64,000 nucleotides of DNA from NCBI GenBank assembly GCA_037783545.1, contig JBBELK010001629.1, forward strand, positions 1-64,000, read 5' to 3'. This DNA comes from Henricia sp. BOLD:AAB3569 (taxonomy: Eukaryota; Echinodermata; Asteroidea; Spinulosida; Echinasteridae). Within the stretch, counting starts at the first letter, position 1; every line of letters begins with the position of its first letter. Under the pieces are notes generated by a model, which ran no database searches, was not told the DNA's origin, and worked only from the letters and a program-made list of their open reading frames with translations. Of this stretch, positions 12,874-26,238 are shown one piece after another. Both the position numbers and the translations under genes were made by a program.

Positions 12874-14061
12874 TGACTGCTCTCACGCAAACCGTGGCTG
12901 TCTGTACACACCTCTTTGGGGTACTCCTGAGTTGTGCGCATGCTCAGTCATTCGGACTGTCGTTAACGCACCGCAGTTTGGCTCGGCAATTTGGTCAAAG
13001 TGTGGTCCAAACGTCGGAAAATTTGGAGGTCGAAAAATGTTCCGACGAACTTCAAATTTCGCATGCCCTAAACTCTCTATATTGCGCACTTGTCATAACA
13101 AATTGACAGACTTTCGCCGGGAAATGGCAGAGAAATTTCAAAGTTTAGAAAAAACTGGGTTGAGGCTTCCTGACTGCTCTCACGCAAACCGTGGCTGTCT
13201 GTACACACCTCTTTGGGGTACTCCTGAGTTGTGCGCATGCTCAGTCATTCGGACTGTCGTTAACGCACCGCAGTTTGGCTCGGCAATTTGGTCAAAGTGT
13301 GGTCCAAACGTCGGCAAATTTGGAGGTCGAAAAATGTTCCGACGAACTTCAAATTGTGCATGCCCTAAACTCTCTATATTGCGCACTTGTCATAAAAAAT
13401 TGACAGACTTTCGCCGGGAAATGGCAGAGAAATTTCAAAGTTTAGAAAAAACTGGGTTGAGGCTTCCTGACTGCTCTCACGCAAACCGTGGCTGTCTGTA
13501 CACACCTCTTTGGGGTACTCCTGAGTTGTGCGCATGCTCAGTCATTCGGACTGTCGTTAACGCACCGCAGTTTGGCTCGGCAATTTGGTCAAAGTGTGGT
13601 CCAAACGTCGGCAAATTTGAAGGTCGAAAAATGTTCCGACGAACTTCAAATTTCGCATGCCCTAAACTATCTATATTGCGCACTTGTCATAAAAAATTGA
13701 CAGACTTTCGCCCGGAAATGGCAGAGAAATTTCAAAGTTTAGAAAAAACTGGGTTGAGGCTTCCTGACTGCTCTCACGCAAACCGTGGCTGTCTGTACAC
13801 ACCTCTTTGGGGTACTCCTGAGTTGTGCGCATGCTCAGTCATTCGGACTGTCGTTAACGCACCGCAGTTTGGCTCGGCAATTTGGTCAAAGTGTGGTCCA
13901 AACGTCGGCAAATTTGGAGGTCGAAAAATGTTCCGACGAACTTCAAATTTTGCATGCCCTAAACTCTCTATATTGCGCACTTGTCATAAAAAAATGACAG
14001 ACTTTCGCCGGGAAATGGCAGATAAATTTCAAAGTTTAGAAAAAACTGGGTTGAGGCTTCC
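12874..14061 (+). repeat. Four-monomer HOR, copy 2 (1188 bp)
   Basis: Units 12874, 13171, 13468 and 13765 repeat the ordered marker set of the preceding copy: GTCGGAAAA with CATAACAAA, then CAAATTGTGC, then TTTGAAGG with CGCCCGG, then GATAAATTT. A private change in this copy is AAACTATCT in unit 13468. The following unit (14062) breaks the pattern and carries AAACAATTG. Confidence 0.85.
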
Positions 14062-14358
14062 TGACTGCTCTCACGCAAACCGTGGCTGTCTGTACACACC
14101 TCTTTGGGGTACTCCTGAGTTGTGCGCATGCTCAGTCATTCGGACTGTCGTTAACGCACCGCAGTTTGGCTCGGCAATTTGGTCAAAGTGTGGTCCAAAC
14201 GTCGGCAAATTTGGAGGTCGAAAAATGTTCCGACGAACTTCAAATTTTGCATGCCCTAAACTCTCTATATTGCGCACTTGTCATAAACAATTGACAGACT
14301 TTCGCCGGGAAATGGCAGAGAAATTTCAAAGTTTAGAAAAAACTGGGTTGAGGCTTCC

Positions 14359-15249
14359 TGACTGCTCTCACGCAAACCGTGGCTGTCTGTACACACCTCT
14401 TTGGGGTACTCCTGAGTTGTGCGCATGCTCAGTCATTCGGACTGTCGTTAACGCACCGCAGTTTGGCTCGGCAATTTGGTCAAAGTGTGGTCCAAACGTC
14501 GGCAAATTTGGAGGTCGAAAAATGTTCCGACGAACTTCAAATTTCACATGCCCTAAACTCTCTATATTGCGCACTTGTCATAAAAAATTGACAGACTTTC
14601 GCCGGGAAATGGCAGAGAAATTTCAAAGTTTAGAACAAACTGGGTTGAGGCTTCCTGACTGCTCTCACGCAAACCGTGGCTATCTGTACACACCTCTTTG
14701 GGGTACTCCTGAGTTGTGCGCATGCTCAGTCATTCGGACTGTCGTTAACGCACCGCAGTTTGGCTCGGCAATTTGGTCAAAGTGTGGTCCAAACGTCGGC
14801 AAATTTGGAGGTCGAAAAATGTTCCGACGAACTTCAAATTTTGCATGCCCTAAACTCTCTATATTGCGCACTTGTCATAAAAAATTGACAGACTTTCGCC
14901 GGGAAATGGCAGAGAAATTTCAAAGTTTAGAAAAAACTGGGTTGAGGCTTCCTGACTGCTCTCACGCAAACCGTGGCTGTCTGTACACACCTCTTTGGGG
15001 TACTCCTGAGTTGTGCGCATGCTCAGTCATTCGGACTGTCGTTAACGCACCGCAGTTTGGCTCGGCAATTTGGTCAAAGTGTGGTCCAAACGTCGGAAAA
15101 TTTGGAGGTCGAAAAATGTTCCGACGAACTTCAAATTTTGCATGCCCTAAACTCTCTATATTGCGCACTTGTCATAAAAAATTGACAGACTTTCGCCGGG
15201 AAATGGCAGAGAAATTTCAAAGTTTAGAAAAAACTGGGTTGAGGCTTCC
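14359..15249 (+). repeat. Three-monomer HOR, copy 1 (891 bp)
   Basis: Unit 14359 has TTCACATGCC and ends with GAACAAACTGGG, unit 14656 has GGCTATCTG, and unit 14953 has GTCGGAAAA. The trio returns in the next 891 bp. The TATCTG change is found only in the two middle units of this tandem pair. Confidence 0.85.
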
Positions 15250-16140
15250 TGACTGCTCTCACGCAAACCGTGGCTGTCTGTACACACCTCTTTGGGGTAC
15301 TCCTGAGTTGTGCGCATGCTCAGTCATTCGGACTGTCGTTAACGCACCGCAGTTTGGCTCGGCAATTTGGTCAAAGTGTGGTCCAAACGTCGGCAAATTT
15401 GGAGGTCGAAAAATGTTCCGACGAACTTCAAATTTCGCATGCCCTAAACTCTCTATATTGCGCACTTGTCATAAAAAATTGACAGACTTTCGCCGGGAAA
15501 TGGCAGAGCAATTTCAAAGTTTAGAACAAACTGGGTTGAGGCTTCCTGACTGCTCTCACGCAAACCGTGGCTATCTGTACACACCTCTTTGGGGTACTCC
15601 TGAGTTGTGCGCATGCTCAGTCATTCGGACTGTCGTTAACGCACCGCAGTTTGGCTCGGCAATTTGGTCAAAGTGTGGTCCAAACGTCGGCAAATTTGGA
15701 GGTCGAAAAATGTTCCGACGAACTTCAAATTTTGCATGCCCTAAACTCTCTATATTGCGCACTTGTCATAAAAAATTGACAGACTTTCGCCGGGAAATGG
15801 CAGAGAAATTTCAAAGTTTAGAAAAAACTGGGTTGAGGCTTCCTGACTGCTCTCACGCAAACCGTGGCTGTCTGTACACACCTCTTTGGGGTACTCCTGA
15901 GTTGTGCGCATGCTCAGTCATTCGGACTGTCGTTAACGCACCGCAGTTTGGCTCGGCAATTTGGTCAAAGTGTGGTCCAAACGTCGGAAAATTTGGAGGT
16001 CGAAAAATGTTCCGACGAACTTCAAATTTTGCATGCCCTAAACTCTCTATATTGCGCACTTGTCATAAAAAATTGACAGACTTTCGCCGGGAAATGGCAG
16101 AGAAATTTCAAAGTTTAGAAAAAACTGGGTTGAGGCTTCC
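15250..16140 (+). repeat. Three-monomer HOR, copy 2 (891 bp)
   Basis: Unit 15250 has TTCGCATGCC and GAACAAACTGGG plus a private GAGCAATTT. Unit 15547 has GGCTATCTG and unit 15844 has GTCGGAAAA, repeating the previous trio. The TTCACATG in copy 1 against TTCGCATG here is a CpG transition, implying that change arose after the duplication. Unit 16141 begins what looks like a third copy but leads into the next HOR family. Confidence 0.85.
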
Positions 16141-17031
16141 TGACTGCTCTCACGCAAACCGTGGCTGTCTGTACACACCTCTTTGGGGTACTCCTGAGTT
16201 GTGCGCATGCTCAGTCATTCGGACTGTCGTTAACGCACCGCAGTTTGGCTCGGCAATTTGGTCAAAGTGTGGTCCAAACGTCGGCAAATTTGGAGGTCGA
16301 AAAATGTTCCGACGAACTTCAAATTTCGCATGCCCTAAACTCTCTATATTGCGCACTTGTCATAAAAAATTGACAGACTTTCGCCGGGAAATGGCAGAGA
16401 AATTTCAAAGTTTAGAAAAAACTGGGTTGAGGCTTCCTGACTGCTCTCACGCAAACCGTGGCTGTCTGTACACACCTCTTTGGGGTACTCCTGAGTTGTG
16501 CGCATGCTCAGTCATTCGGACTGTCGTTAACGCACCGCAGTTTGGCTCGGCAATTTGGTCAAAGTGTGGTCCAAACGTCGGCAAATTTGGAGGTCGAAAA
16601 ATGTTCCGACGAACTTCAAATTGTGCATGCCCTAAACTCTCTATATTGCGCACTTGTCATAAAAAATTGACAGACTTTCGCCGGGAAATGGCAGAGAAAT
16701 TTCAAAGTTTAGAAAAAACTGGGTTGAGGCTTCCTGACTGCTCTCACGCAAACCGTGGCTGTCTGTACACACCTCTTTGGGGTACTCCTGAGTTGTGCGC
16801 ATGCTCAGTCATTCGGACTGTCGTTAACGCACCGCAGTTTGGCTCGGCAATTTGGTCAAAGTGTGGTCCAAACGTCGGCAAATTTGGAGGTCGAAAAATG
16901 TTCCGACGAACTTCAAATTTTGCATGCCCTAAACTCTCTATATTGCGCACTTGTCATAAAAAATTGACAGACTTTCGCCGGGAAATGGCAGAGAAATTTC
17001 AAAGTTTAGAAAAAACTGGGTTGAGGCTTCC

Positions 17032-18219
17032 TGACTGCTCTCACGCAAACCGTGGCTGTCTGTACACACCTCTTTGGGGTACTCCTGTGTTGTGCGCATG
17101 CTCAGTCATTCGGACTGTCGTTAACGCACCGCAGTTTGGCTCGGCAATTTGGTCAAAGTGTGGTCCAAACGTCGGCAAATTTGGAGGTCGAAAAATGTTC
17201 CGACGAACTTCAAATTTCGCATGCCCTAAACTCTCTATATTGCGCACTTGTCATAAAAAATTGACAGACTTTCGCCCGGAAATGGCAGAGAAATTTCAAA
17301 GTTTAGAAAAAACTGGGTTGAGGCTTCCTGACTGCTCTCACGCAAACCGTGGCTGTCTGTACACACCTCTTTGGGGTACTCCTGAGTTGTGCGCATGCTC
17401 AGTCATTCGGACTGTCGTTAACGCACCGCAGTTTGGCTCGGCAATTTGGTCAAAGTGTGGTCCAAACGTCGGCAAATTTGGAGGTCGAAAAATGTTCCGA
17501 CGAGCTTCAAATTTCGCATGCCCTAAACTCTCTATATTGCGCACTTGTCATAAAAAATTGACAGACTTTCGCCGGGAAATGGCAGAGAAATTTCAAAGTT
17601 TAGAAAAAACTGGGTTGAGGCTTCCTGACTGCTCTCACGCAAACCGTGGCTGTCTGTACACACCTCTTTGGGGTACTCCTGAGTTGTGCGCATGCTCAGT
17701 CATTCGGACTGTCGTTAACGCACCGCAGTTTGGCTCGGCAATTTGGTCAAAGTGTGGTCCAAACGTCGGCAAATTTGGAGGTCGAAAAATGTTCCGACGA
17801 ACTTCAAATTGTGCATGCCCTAAACTCTCTATATTGCGCACTTGTCATAAAAAATTGACAGACTTTCGCCGGGAAATGGCAGAGAAATTTCAAAGTTTAG
17901 AAAAAACTGGGTTGAGGCTTCCTGACTGCTCTCACGCAAACCGTGGCTGTCTGTACACACCTCTTTGGGGTACTCCTGAGTTGTGCGCATGCTCAGTCAT
18001 TCGGACTGTCGTTAACGCACCGCAGTTTGGCTCGGCAATTTGGTCAAAGTGTGGTCCAAACGTCGGAAAATTTGGAGGTCGAAAAATGTTCCGACGAACT
18101 TCAAATTTTGCATGCCCTAAACTCTCTATATTGCGCACTTGTCATAAAAAATTGACAGACTTTCGCCGGGAAATGGCAGAGAAATTTCAAAGTTTAGAAA
18201 AAACTGGGTTGAGGCTTCC
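17032..18219 (+). repeat. T-c-Q-P four-monomer HOR (1188 bp)
   Basis: First full member of the HOR family that dominates 16.4-26 kb. Unit types used here: T has CCTGTGTTGTG, TTCGCATGC and CGCCCGG; c has TTCGCATGC only; Q has CAAATTGTGC; P is close to consensus. Order is T 17032, c 17329 (with private CGAGCTTC), Q 17626, P 17923 (with GTCGGAAAA). Confidence 0.85.
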
Positions 18220-20298
18220 TGACTGCTCTCACGCAAACCGTGGCTGTCTGTACACACCTCTTTGGGGTACTCCTGTGTTGTGCGCATGCTCAGTCATTCG
18301 GACTGTCGTTAACGCACCGCAGTTTGGCTCGGCAATTTGGTCAAAGTGTGGTCCAAACGTCGGCAAATTTGGAGGTCGAAAAATGTTCCGACGAACTTCA
18401 AATTTCGCATGCCCTAAACTCTCTATATTGCGCACTTGTCATAAAAAATTGACAGACTTTCGCCCGGAAATGGCAGAGAAATTTCAAAGTTTAGAAAAAA
18501 CTGGGTTGAGGCTTCCTGACTGCTCTCACGCAAACCGTGGCTGTCTGTACACACCTCTTTGGGGTACTCCTGAGTTGTGCGCATGCTCAGTCATTCGGAC
18601 TGTCGTTAACGCACCGCAGTTTGGCTCGGAAATTTGGTCAAAGTGTGGTCCAAACGTCGGCAAATTTGGAGGTCGAAAAATGTTCCGACGAACTTCAAAT
18701 TTTGCATGCCCTAAACTCTCTATATTGCGCACTTGTCATAAAAAATTGACAGACTTTCGCCGGGAAATGGCAGAGAAATTTCAAAGTTTAGAAAAAACTG
18801 GGTTGAGGCTTCCTGACTGCTCTCACGCAAACCGTGGCTGTCTGTACACACCTCTTTGGGGTACTCCTGAGTTGTGCGCATGCTCAGTCATTCGGACTGT
18901 CGTTAACGCACCGCAGTTTGGCTCGGCAATTTGGTCAAAGTGTGGTCCAAACGTCGGCAAATTTGGAGGTCGAAAAATTTTCCGACGAACTTCAAATTTT
19001 GCATGCCCTAAACTCTCTATATTGCGCACTTGTCATAAAAAATTGACAGACTTTCGCCGGGAAATGGCAGAGAAATTTCAAAGTTTAGAAAAAACTGGGT
19101 TGAGGCTTCCTGACTGCTCTCACGCAAACCGTGGCTGTCTGTACACACCTCTTTGGGGTACTCCTGAGTTGTGCGCATGCTCAGTCATTCGGACTGTCGT
19201 TAACGCACCGCAGTTTGGCTCGGCAATTTGGTCAAAGTGTGGTCCAAACGTCGGCAAATTTGGAGGTCGAAAAATGTTCCGACGAACTTCAAATTTCGCA
19301 TGCCCTAAACTCTCTATATTGCGCACTTGTCATAAAAAATTGACAGACTTTCGCCGGGAAATGGCAGAGAAATTTCAAAGTTTAGAAAAAACTGGGTTGA
19401 GGCTTCCTGACTGCTCTCACGCAAACCGTGGCTGTCTGTACACACCTCTTTGGGGTACTCCTGAGTTGTGCGCATGCTCAGTCATTCGGACTGTCGTTAA
19501 CGCACCGCAGTTTGGCTCGGCAATTTGGTCAAAGTGTGGTCCAAACGTCGGCAAATTTCGAGGTCGAAAAATGTTCCGACGAACTTCAAATTGTGCATGC
19601 CCTAAACTCTCTATATTGCGCACTTGTCATAAAAAATTGACAGACTTTCGCCGGGAAATGGCAGAGAAATTTCAAAGTTTAGAAAAAACTGGTTTGAGGC
19701 TTCCTGACTGCTCTCACGCAAACCGTGGCTGTCTGTACACACCTCTTTGGGGTACTCCTGAGTTGTGCGCATGCTCAGTCATTCGGACTGTCGTTAACGC
19801 ACCGCAGTTTGGCTCGGCAATTTGGTCAAAGTGTGGTCCAAACGTCGGCAAATTTGGAGGTCGAAAAATGTTCCGACGAACTTCAAATTGTGCATGCCCT
19901 AAACTCTCTATATTGCGCACTTGTCATAAAAAATTGACAGACTTTCGCCGGGAAATGGCAGAGAAATTTCAAAGTTTAGAAAAAACTGGGTTGAGGCTTC
20001 TTGACTGCTCTCACGCAAACCGTGGCTGTCTGTACACACCTCTTTGGGGTACTCCTGAGTTGTGCGCATGCTCAGTCATTCGGACTGTCGTTAACGCACC
20101 GCAGTTTGGCTCGGCAATTTGGTCAAAGTGTGGTCCAAACGTCGGCAAATTTGGAGGTCGAAAAATGTTCCGACGAACTTCAAATTTTGCATGCCCTAAA
20201 CTCTCTATATTGCGCACTTGTCATAAAAAATTGACAGACTTTCGCCGGGAAATGGCAGAGAAATTTCAAAGTTTAGAAAAAACTGGGTTGAGGCTTCC
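18220..20298 (+). repeat. Seven-monomer expanded HOR variant (2079 bp)
   Basis: Order is T 18220, two extra consensus-like units at 18517 (private TCGGAAATTTGG) and 18814 (private AAAATTTTCCGACG), c 19111, QR 19408, QL 19705 and P 20002. QR has CAAATTGTGC plus TTTCGAGG; QL has CAAATTGTGC and ends CTTCTT instead of CTTCCT. It is the 5-monomer form with two additional units after T. Confidence 0.8.
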
Positions 20299-21486
20299 TG
20301 ACTGCTCTCACGCAAACCGTGGCTGTCTGTACACACCTCTTTGGGGTACTCCTGTGTTGTGCGCATGCTCAGTCATTCGGACTGTCGTTAACGCACCGCA
20401 GTTTGGCTCGGCAATTTGGTCAAAGTGTGGTCCAAACGTCGGCAAATTTGGAGGTCGAAAAATGTTCCGACGAACTTCAAATTTCGCATGCCCTAAACTC
20501 TCTATATTGCGCACTTGTCATAAAAAATTGACAGACTTTCGCCCGGAAATGGCAGAGAAATTTCAAAGTTTAGAAAAAACTGGGTTGAGGCTTCCTGACT
20601 GCTCTCACGCAAACCGTGGCTGTCTGTACACACCTCTTTGGGGTACTCCTGAGTTGTGCGCATGCTCAGTCATTCGGACTGTCGTTAACGCACCGCAGTT
20701 TGGCTCGGCAATTTGGTCAAAGTGTGGTCCAAACGTCGGCAAATTTGGAGGTCGAAAAATGTTCCGACGAACTTCAAATTTCGCATGCCCTAAACTCTCT
20801 ATATTGCGCACTTGTCATAAAAAATTGACAGACTTTCGCCGGGAAATGGCAGAGAAATTTCAAAGTTTAGAAAAAACTGGGTTGAGGCTTCCTGACTGCT
20901 CTCACGCAAACCGTGGCTGTCTGTACACACCTCTTTGGGGTACTCCTGAGTTGTGCGCATGCTCAGTCATTCGGACTGTCGTTAACGCACCGCAGTTTGG
21001 CTCGGCAATTTGGTCAAAGTGTGGTCCAAACGTCGGCAAATTTGGAGGTCGAAAAATGTTCCGACGAACTTCAAATTGTGCATGCCCTAAACTCTCTATA
21101 TTGCGCACTTGTCATAAAAAATTGACAGACTTTCGCCGGGAAATGGCAGAGAAATTTCAAAGTTTAGAAAAAACTGGGTTGAGGCTTCCTGACTGCTCTC
21201 ACGCAAACCGTGGCTGTCTGTACACACCTCTTTGGGGTACTCCTGAGTTGTGCGCATGCTCAGTCATTCGGACTGTCGTTAACGCACCGCAGTTTGGCTC
21301 GGCAATTTGGTCAAAGTGTGGTCCAAACGTCGGCAAATTTGGAGGTCGAAAAATGTTCCGACGAACTTCAAATTTTGCATGCCCTAAACTCTCTATATTG
21401 CGCACTTGTCATAAAAAATTGACAGACTTTCGCCGGGAAATGGCAGAGAAATTTCAAAGTTTAGAAAAAACTGGGTTGAGGCTTCC
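20299..21486 (+). repeat. T-c-Q-P four-monomer HOR (1188 bp)
   Basis: Units T 20299, c 20596, Q 20893 and P 21190. It lacks the TTTCGAGG unit and the CTTCTT end mark of the 5-monomer form, so one monomer has been lost or gained relative to its right-hand neighbour. The diagnostic T marker is CCTGTGTTGTG near 20350. Confidence 0.85.
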
Positions 21487-22971
21487 TGACTGCTCTCACG
21501 CAAACCGTGGCTGTCTGTACACACCTCTTTGGGGTACTCCTGTGTTGTGCGCATGCTCAGTCATTCGGACTGTCGTTAACGCACCGCAGTTTGGCTCGGC
21601 AATTTGGTCAAAGTGTGGTCCAAACGTCGGCAAATTTGGAGGTCGAAAAATGTTCCGACGAACTTCAAATTTCGCATGCCCTAAACTCTCTATATTGCGC
21701 ACTTGTCATAAAAAATTGACAGACTTTCGCCCGGAAATGGCAGAGAAATTTCAAAGTTTAGAAAAAACTGGGTTGAGGCTTCCTGACTGCTCTCACGCAA
21801 ACCGTGGCTGTCTGTACACACCTCTTTGGGGTACTCCTGAGTTGTGCGCATGCTCAGTCATTCGGACTGTCGTTAACGCACCGCAGTTTGGCTCGGCAAT
21901 TTGGTCAAAGTGTGGTCCAAACGTCGGCAAATTTGGAGGTCGAAAAATGTTCCGACGAACTTCAAATTTCGCATGCCCTAAACTCTCTATATTGCGCACT
22001 TGTCATAAAAAATTGACAGACTTTCGCCGGGAAATGGCAGAGAAATTTCAAAGTTTAGAAAAAACTGGGTTGAGGCTTCCTGACTGCTCTCACGCAAACC
22101 GTGGCTGTCTGTACACACCTCTTTGGGGTACTCCTGAGTTGTGCGCATGCTCAGTCATTCGGACTGTCGTTAACGCACCGCAGTTTGGCTCGGCAATTTG
22201 GTCAAAGTGTGGTCCAAACGTCGGCAAATTTCGAGGTCGAAAAATGTTCCGACGAACTTCAAATTGTGCATGCCCTAAACTCTCTATATTGCGCACTTGT
22301 CATAAAAAATTGACAGACTTTCGCCGGGAAATGGCAGAGAAATTTCAAAGTTTAGAAAAAACTGGGTTGAGGCTTCCTGACTGCTCTCACGCAAACCGTG
22401 GCTGTCTGTACACACCTCTTTGGGGTACTCCTGAGTTGTGCGCATGCTCAGTCATTCGGACTGTCGTTAACGCACCGCAGTTTGGCTCGGCAATTTGGTC
22501 AAAGTGTGGTCCAAACGTCGGCAAATTTGGAGGTCGAAAAATGTTCCGACGAACTTCAAATTGTGCATGCCCTAAACTCTCTATATTGCGCACTTGTCAT
22601 AAAAAATTGACAGACTTTCGCCGGGAAATGGCAGAGAAATTTCAAAGTTTAGAAAAAACTGGGTTGAGGCTTCTTGACTGCTCTCACGAAAACCGTGGCT
22701 GTCTGTACACACCTCTTTGGGGTACTCCTGAGTTGTGCGCATGCTCAGTCATTCGGACTGTCGTTAACGCACCGCAGTTTGGCTCGGCAATTTGGTCAAA
22801 GTGTGGTCCAAACGTCGGCAAATTTGGAGGTCGAAAAATGTTCCGACGAACTTCAAATTTTGCATGCCCTAAACTCTCTATATTGCGCACTTGTCATAAA
22901 AAATTGACAGACTTTCGCCGGGAAATGGCAGATAAATTTCAAAGTTTAGAAAAAACTGGGTTGAGGCTTCC
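21487..22971 (+). repeat. T-c-QR-QL-P five-monomer HOR, copy 1 (1485 bp)
   Basis: Units T 21487, c 21784, QR 22081 (TTTCGAGG and CAAATTGTGC), QL 22378 (CAAATTGTGC and CTTCTT end) and P 22675. The P unit has private changes CACGAAAACC and GATAAATTT. The next 1485 bp repeats the same five types in the same order. Confidence 0.9.
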
Positions 22972-24456
22972 TGACTGCTCTCACGCAAACCGTGGCTGTC
23001 TGTACACACCTCTTTGGGGTACTCCTGTGTTGTGCGCATGCTCAGTCATTCGGACTGTCGTTAACGCACCGCAGTTTGGCTCGGCAATTTGGTCAAAGTG
23101 TGGTCCAAACGTCGGCAAATTTGGAGGTCGAAAAATGTTCCGACGAACTTCAAATTTCGCATGCCCTAAACTCTCTATATTGCGCACTTGTCATAAAAAA
23201 TTGACAGACTTTCGCCCGGAAATGGCAGAGAAATTTCAAAGTTTAGAAAAAACTGGGTTGAGGCTTCCTGACTGCTCTCACGCAAACCGTGGCTGTCTGT
23301 ACACACCTCTTTGGGGTACTCCTGAGTTGTGCGCATGCTCAGTCATTCGGACTGTCGTTAACGCACCGCAGTTTGGCTCGGCAATTTGGTCAAAGTGTGG
23401 TCCAAACGTCGGCAAATTTGGAGGTCGAAAAATGTTCCGACGAACTTCAAATTTCGCATGCCCTAAACTCTCTATATTGCGCACTTGTCATAAAAAATTG
23501 ACAGACTTTCGCCGGGAAATGGCAGAGAAATTTCAAAGTTTAGAAAAAACTGGGTTGAGGCTTCCTGACTGCTCTCACGCAAACCGTGGCTGTCTGTACA
23601 CACCTCTTTGGGGTACTCCTGAGTTGTGCGCATGCTCAGTCATTCGGACTGTCGTTAACGCACCGCAGTTTGGCTCGGCAATTTGGTCAAAGTGTGGTCC
23701 AAACGTCGGCAAATTTCGAGGTCGAAAAATGTTCCGACGAACTTCAAATTGTGCATGCCCTAAACTCTCTATATTGCGCACTTGTCATAAAAAATTGACA
23801 GACTTTCGCCGGGAAATGGCAGAGAAATTTCAAAGTTTAGAAAAAACTGGGTTGAGGCTTCCTGACTGCTCTCACGCAAACCGTGGCTGTCTGTACACAC
23901 CTCTTTGGGGTACTCCTGAGTTGTGCGCATGCTCAGTCATTCGGACTGTCGTTAACGCACCGCAGTTTGGCTCGGCAATTTGGTCAAAGTGTGGTCCAAA
24001 CGTCGGCAAATTTGGAGGTCGAAAAATGTTCCGACGAACTTCAAATTGTGCATGCCCTAAACTCTCTATATTGCGCACTTGTCATAAACAATTGACAGAC
24101 TTTCGCCGGGAAATGGCAGAGAAATTTCAAAGTTTAGAAAAAACTGGGTTGAGGCTTCTTGACTGCTCTCACGCAAACCGTGGCTGTCTGTACACACCTC
24201 TTTGGGGTACTCCTGAGTTGTGCGCATGCTCAGTCATTCGGACTGTCGTTAACGCACCGCAGTTTGGCTCGGCAATTTGGTCAAAGTGTGGTCCAAACGT
24301 CGGCAAATTTGGAGGTCGAAAAATGTTCCGACGAACTTCAAATTTTGCATGCCCTAAACTCTCTATATTGCGCACTTGTCATAAAAAATTGACAGACTTT
24401 CGCCGGGAAATGGCAGAGAAATTTCAAAGTTTAGAAAAAACTGGGTTGAGGCTTCC
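22972..24456 (+). repeat. T-c-QR-QL-P five-monomer HOR, copy 2 (1485 bp)
   Basis: Units T 22972, c 23269, QR 23566, QL 23863 and P 24160, in the same order as the preceding copy. A private AAACAATTG lies at the end of the QL unit. The pair of adjacent 5-monomer copies is bracketed by 4-monomer copies on both sides. Confidence 0.9.
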
Positions 24457-25644
24457 TGACTGCTCTCACGCAAACCGTGGCTGTCTGTACACACCTCTTT
24501 GGGGTACTCCTGTGTTGTGCGCATGCTCAGTCATTCGGACTGTCGTTAACGCACCGCAGTTTGGCTCGGCAATTTGGTCAAAGTGTGGTCCAAACGTCGG
24601 CAAATTTGGAGGTCGAAAAATGTTCCGACGAACTTCAAATTTCGCATGCCCTAAACTCTCTATATTGCGCACTTGTCATAAAAAATTGACAGACTTTCGC
24701 CCGGAAATGGCAGAGAAATTTCAAAGTTTAGAAAAAACTGGGTTGAGGCTTCCTGACTGCTCTCACGCAAACCGTGGCTGTCTGTACACACCTCTTTGGG
24801 GTACTCCTGAGTTGTGCGCATGCTCAGTCATTCGGACTGTCGTTAACGCACCGCAGTTTGGCTCGGCAATTTGGTCAAAGTGTGGTCCAAACGTCGGCAA
24901 ATTTGGAGGTCGAAAAATGTTCCGACGAACTTCAAATTTCGCATGCCCTAAACTCTCTATATTGCGCACTTGTCATAAAAAATTAACAGACTTTCGCCGG
25001 GAAATGGCAGAGAAATTTCAAAGTTTAGAAAAAACTGGGTTGAGGCTTCCTGACTGCTCTCACGCAAACCGTGGCTGTCTGTACACACCTCTTTGGGGTA
25101 CTCCTGAGTTGTGCGCATGCTCAGTCATTCGGACTGTCGTTAACGCACCGCAGTTTGGCTCGGCAATTTGGTCAAAGTGTGGTCCAAACGTCGGCAAATT
25201 TGGAGGTCGAAAAATGTTCCGACGAACTTCAAATTGTGCATGCCCTAAACTCTCTATATTGCGCACTTGTCATAAAAAATTGACAGACTTTCGCCGGGAA
25301 ATGGCAGAGAAATTTCAAAGTTTAGAAAAAACTGGGTTGAGGCTTCCTGACTGCTCTCACGCAAACCGTGGCTGTCTGTACACACCTCTTTGGGGTACTC
25401 CTGAGTTGTGCGCATGCTCAGTCATTCGGACTGTCGTTAACGCACCGCAGTTTGGCTCGGCAATTTGGTCAAAGTGTGGTCCAAACGTCGGCAAATTTGG
25501 AGGTCGAAAAATGTTCCGACGAACTTCAAATTTTGCATGCCCTAAACTCTCTATATTGCGCACTTGTCATAAAAAATTGACAGACTTTCGCCGGGAAATG
25601 GCAGAGAAATTTCAAAGTTTAGAAAAAACTGGGTTGAGGCTTCC
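24457..25644 (+). repeat. T-c-Q-P four-monomer HOR (1188 bp)
   Basis: Units T 24457, c 24754 (private AATTAACAG), Q 25051 and P 25348. It matches the 4-monomer copies at 17032 and 20299. One further T unit follows at 25645, then a consensus-like unit at 25942, after which the array changes to the 7-monomer family. Confidence 0.85.
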
Positions 25645-26238
25645 TGACTGCTCTCACGCAAACCGTGGCTGTCTGTACACACCTCTTTGGGGTACTCCTG
25701 TGTTGTGCGCATGCTCAGTCATTCGGACTGTCGTTAACGCACCGCAGTTTGGCTCGGCAATTTGGTCAAAGTGTGGTCCAAACGTCGGCAAATTTGGAGG
25801 TCGAAAAATGTTCCGACGAACTTCAAATTTCGCATGCCCTAAACTCTCTATATTGCGCACTTGTCATAAAAAATTGACAGACTTTCGCCCGGAAATGGCA
25901 GAGAAATTTCAAAGTTTAGAAAAAACTGGGTTGAGGCTTCCTGACTGCTCTCACGCAAACCGTGGCTGTCTGTACACACCTCTTTGGGGTACTCCTGAGT
26001 TGTGCGCATGCTCAGTCATTCGGACTGTCGTTAACGCACCGCAGTTTGGCTCGGCAATTTGGTCAAAGTGTGGTCCAAACGTCGGCAAATTTGGAGGTCG
26101 AAAAATGTTCCGACGAACTTCAAATTTTGCATGCCCTAAACTCTCTATATTGCGCACTTGTCATAAAAAATTGACAGACTTTCGCCGGGAAATGGCAGAG
26201 AAATTTCAAAGTTTAGAAAAAACTGGGTTGAGGCTTCC

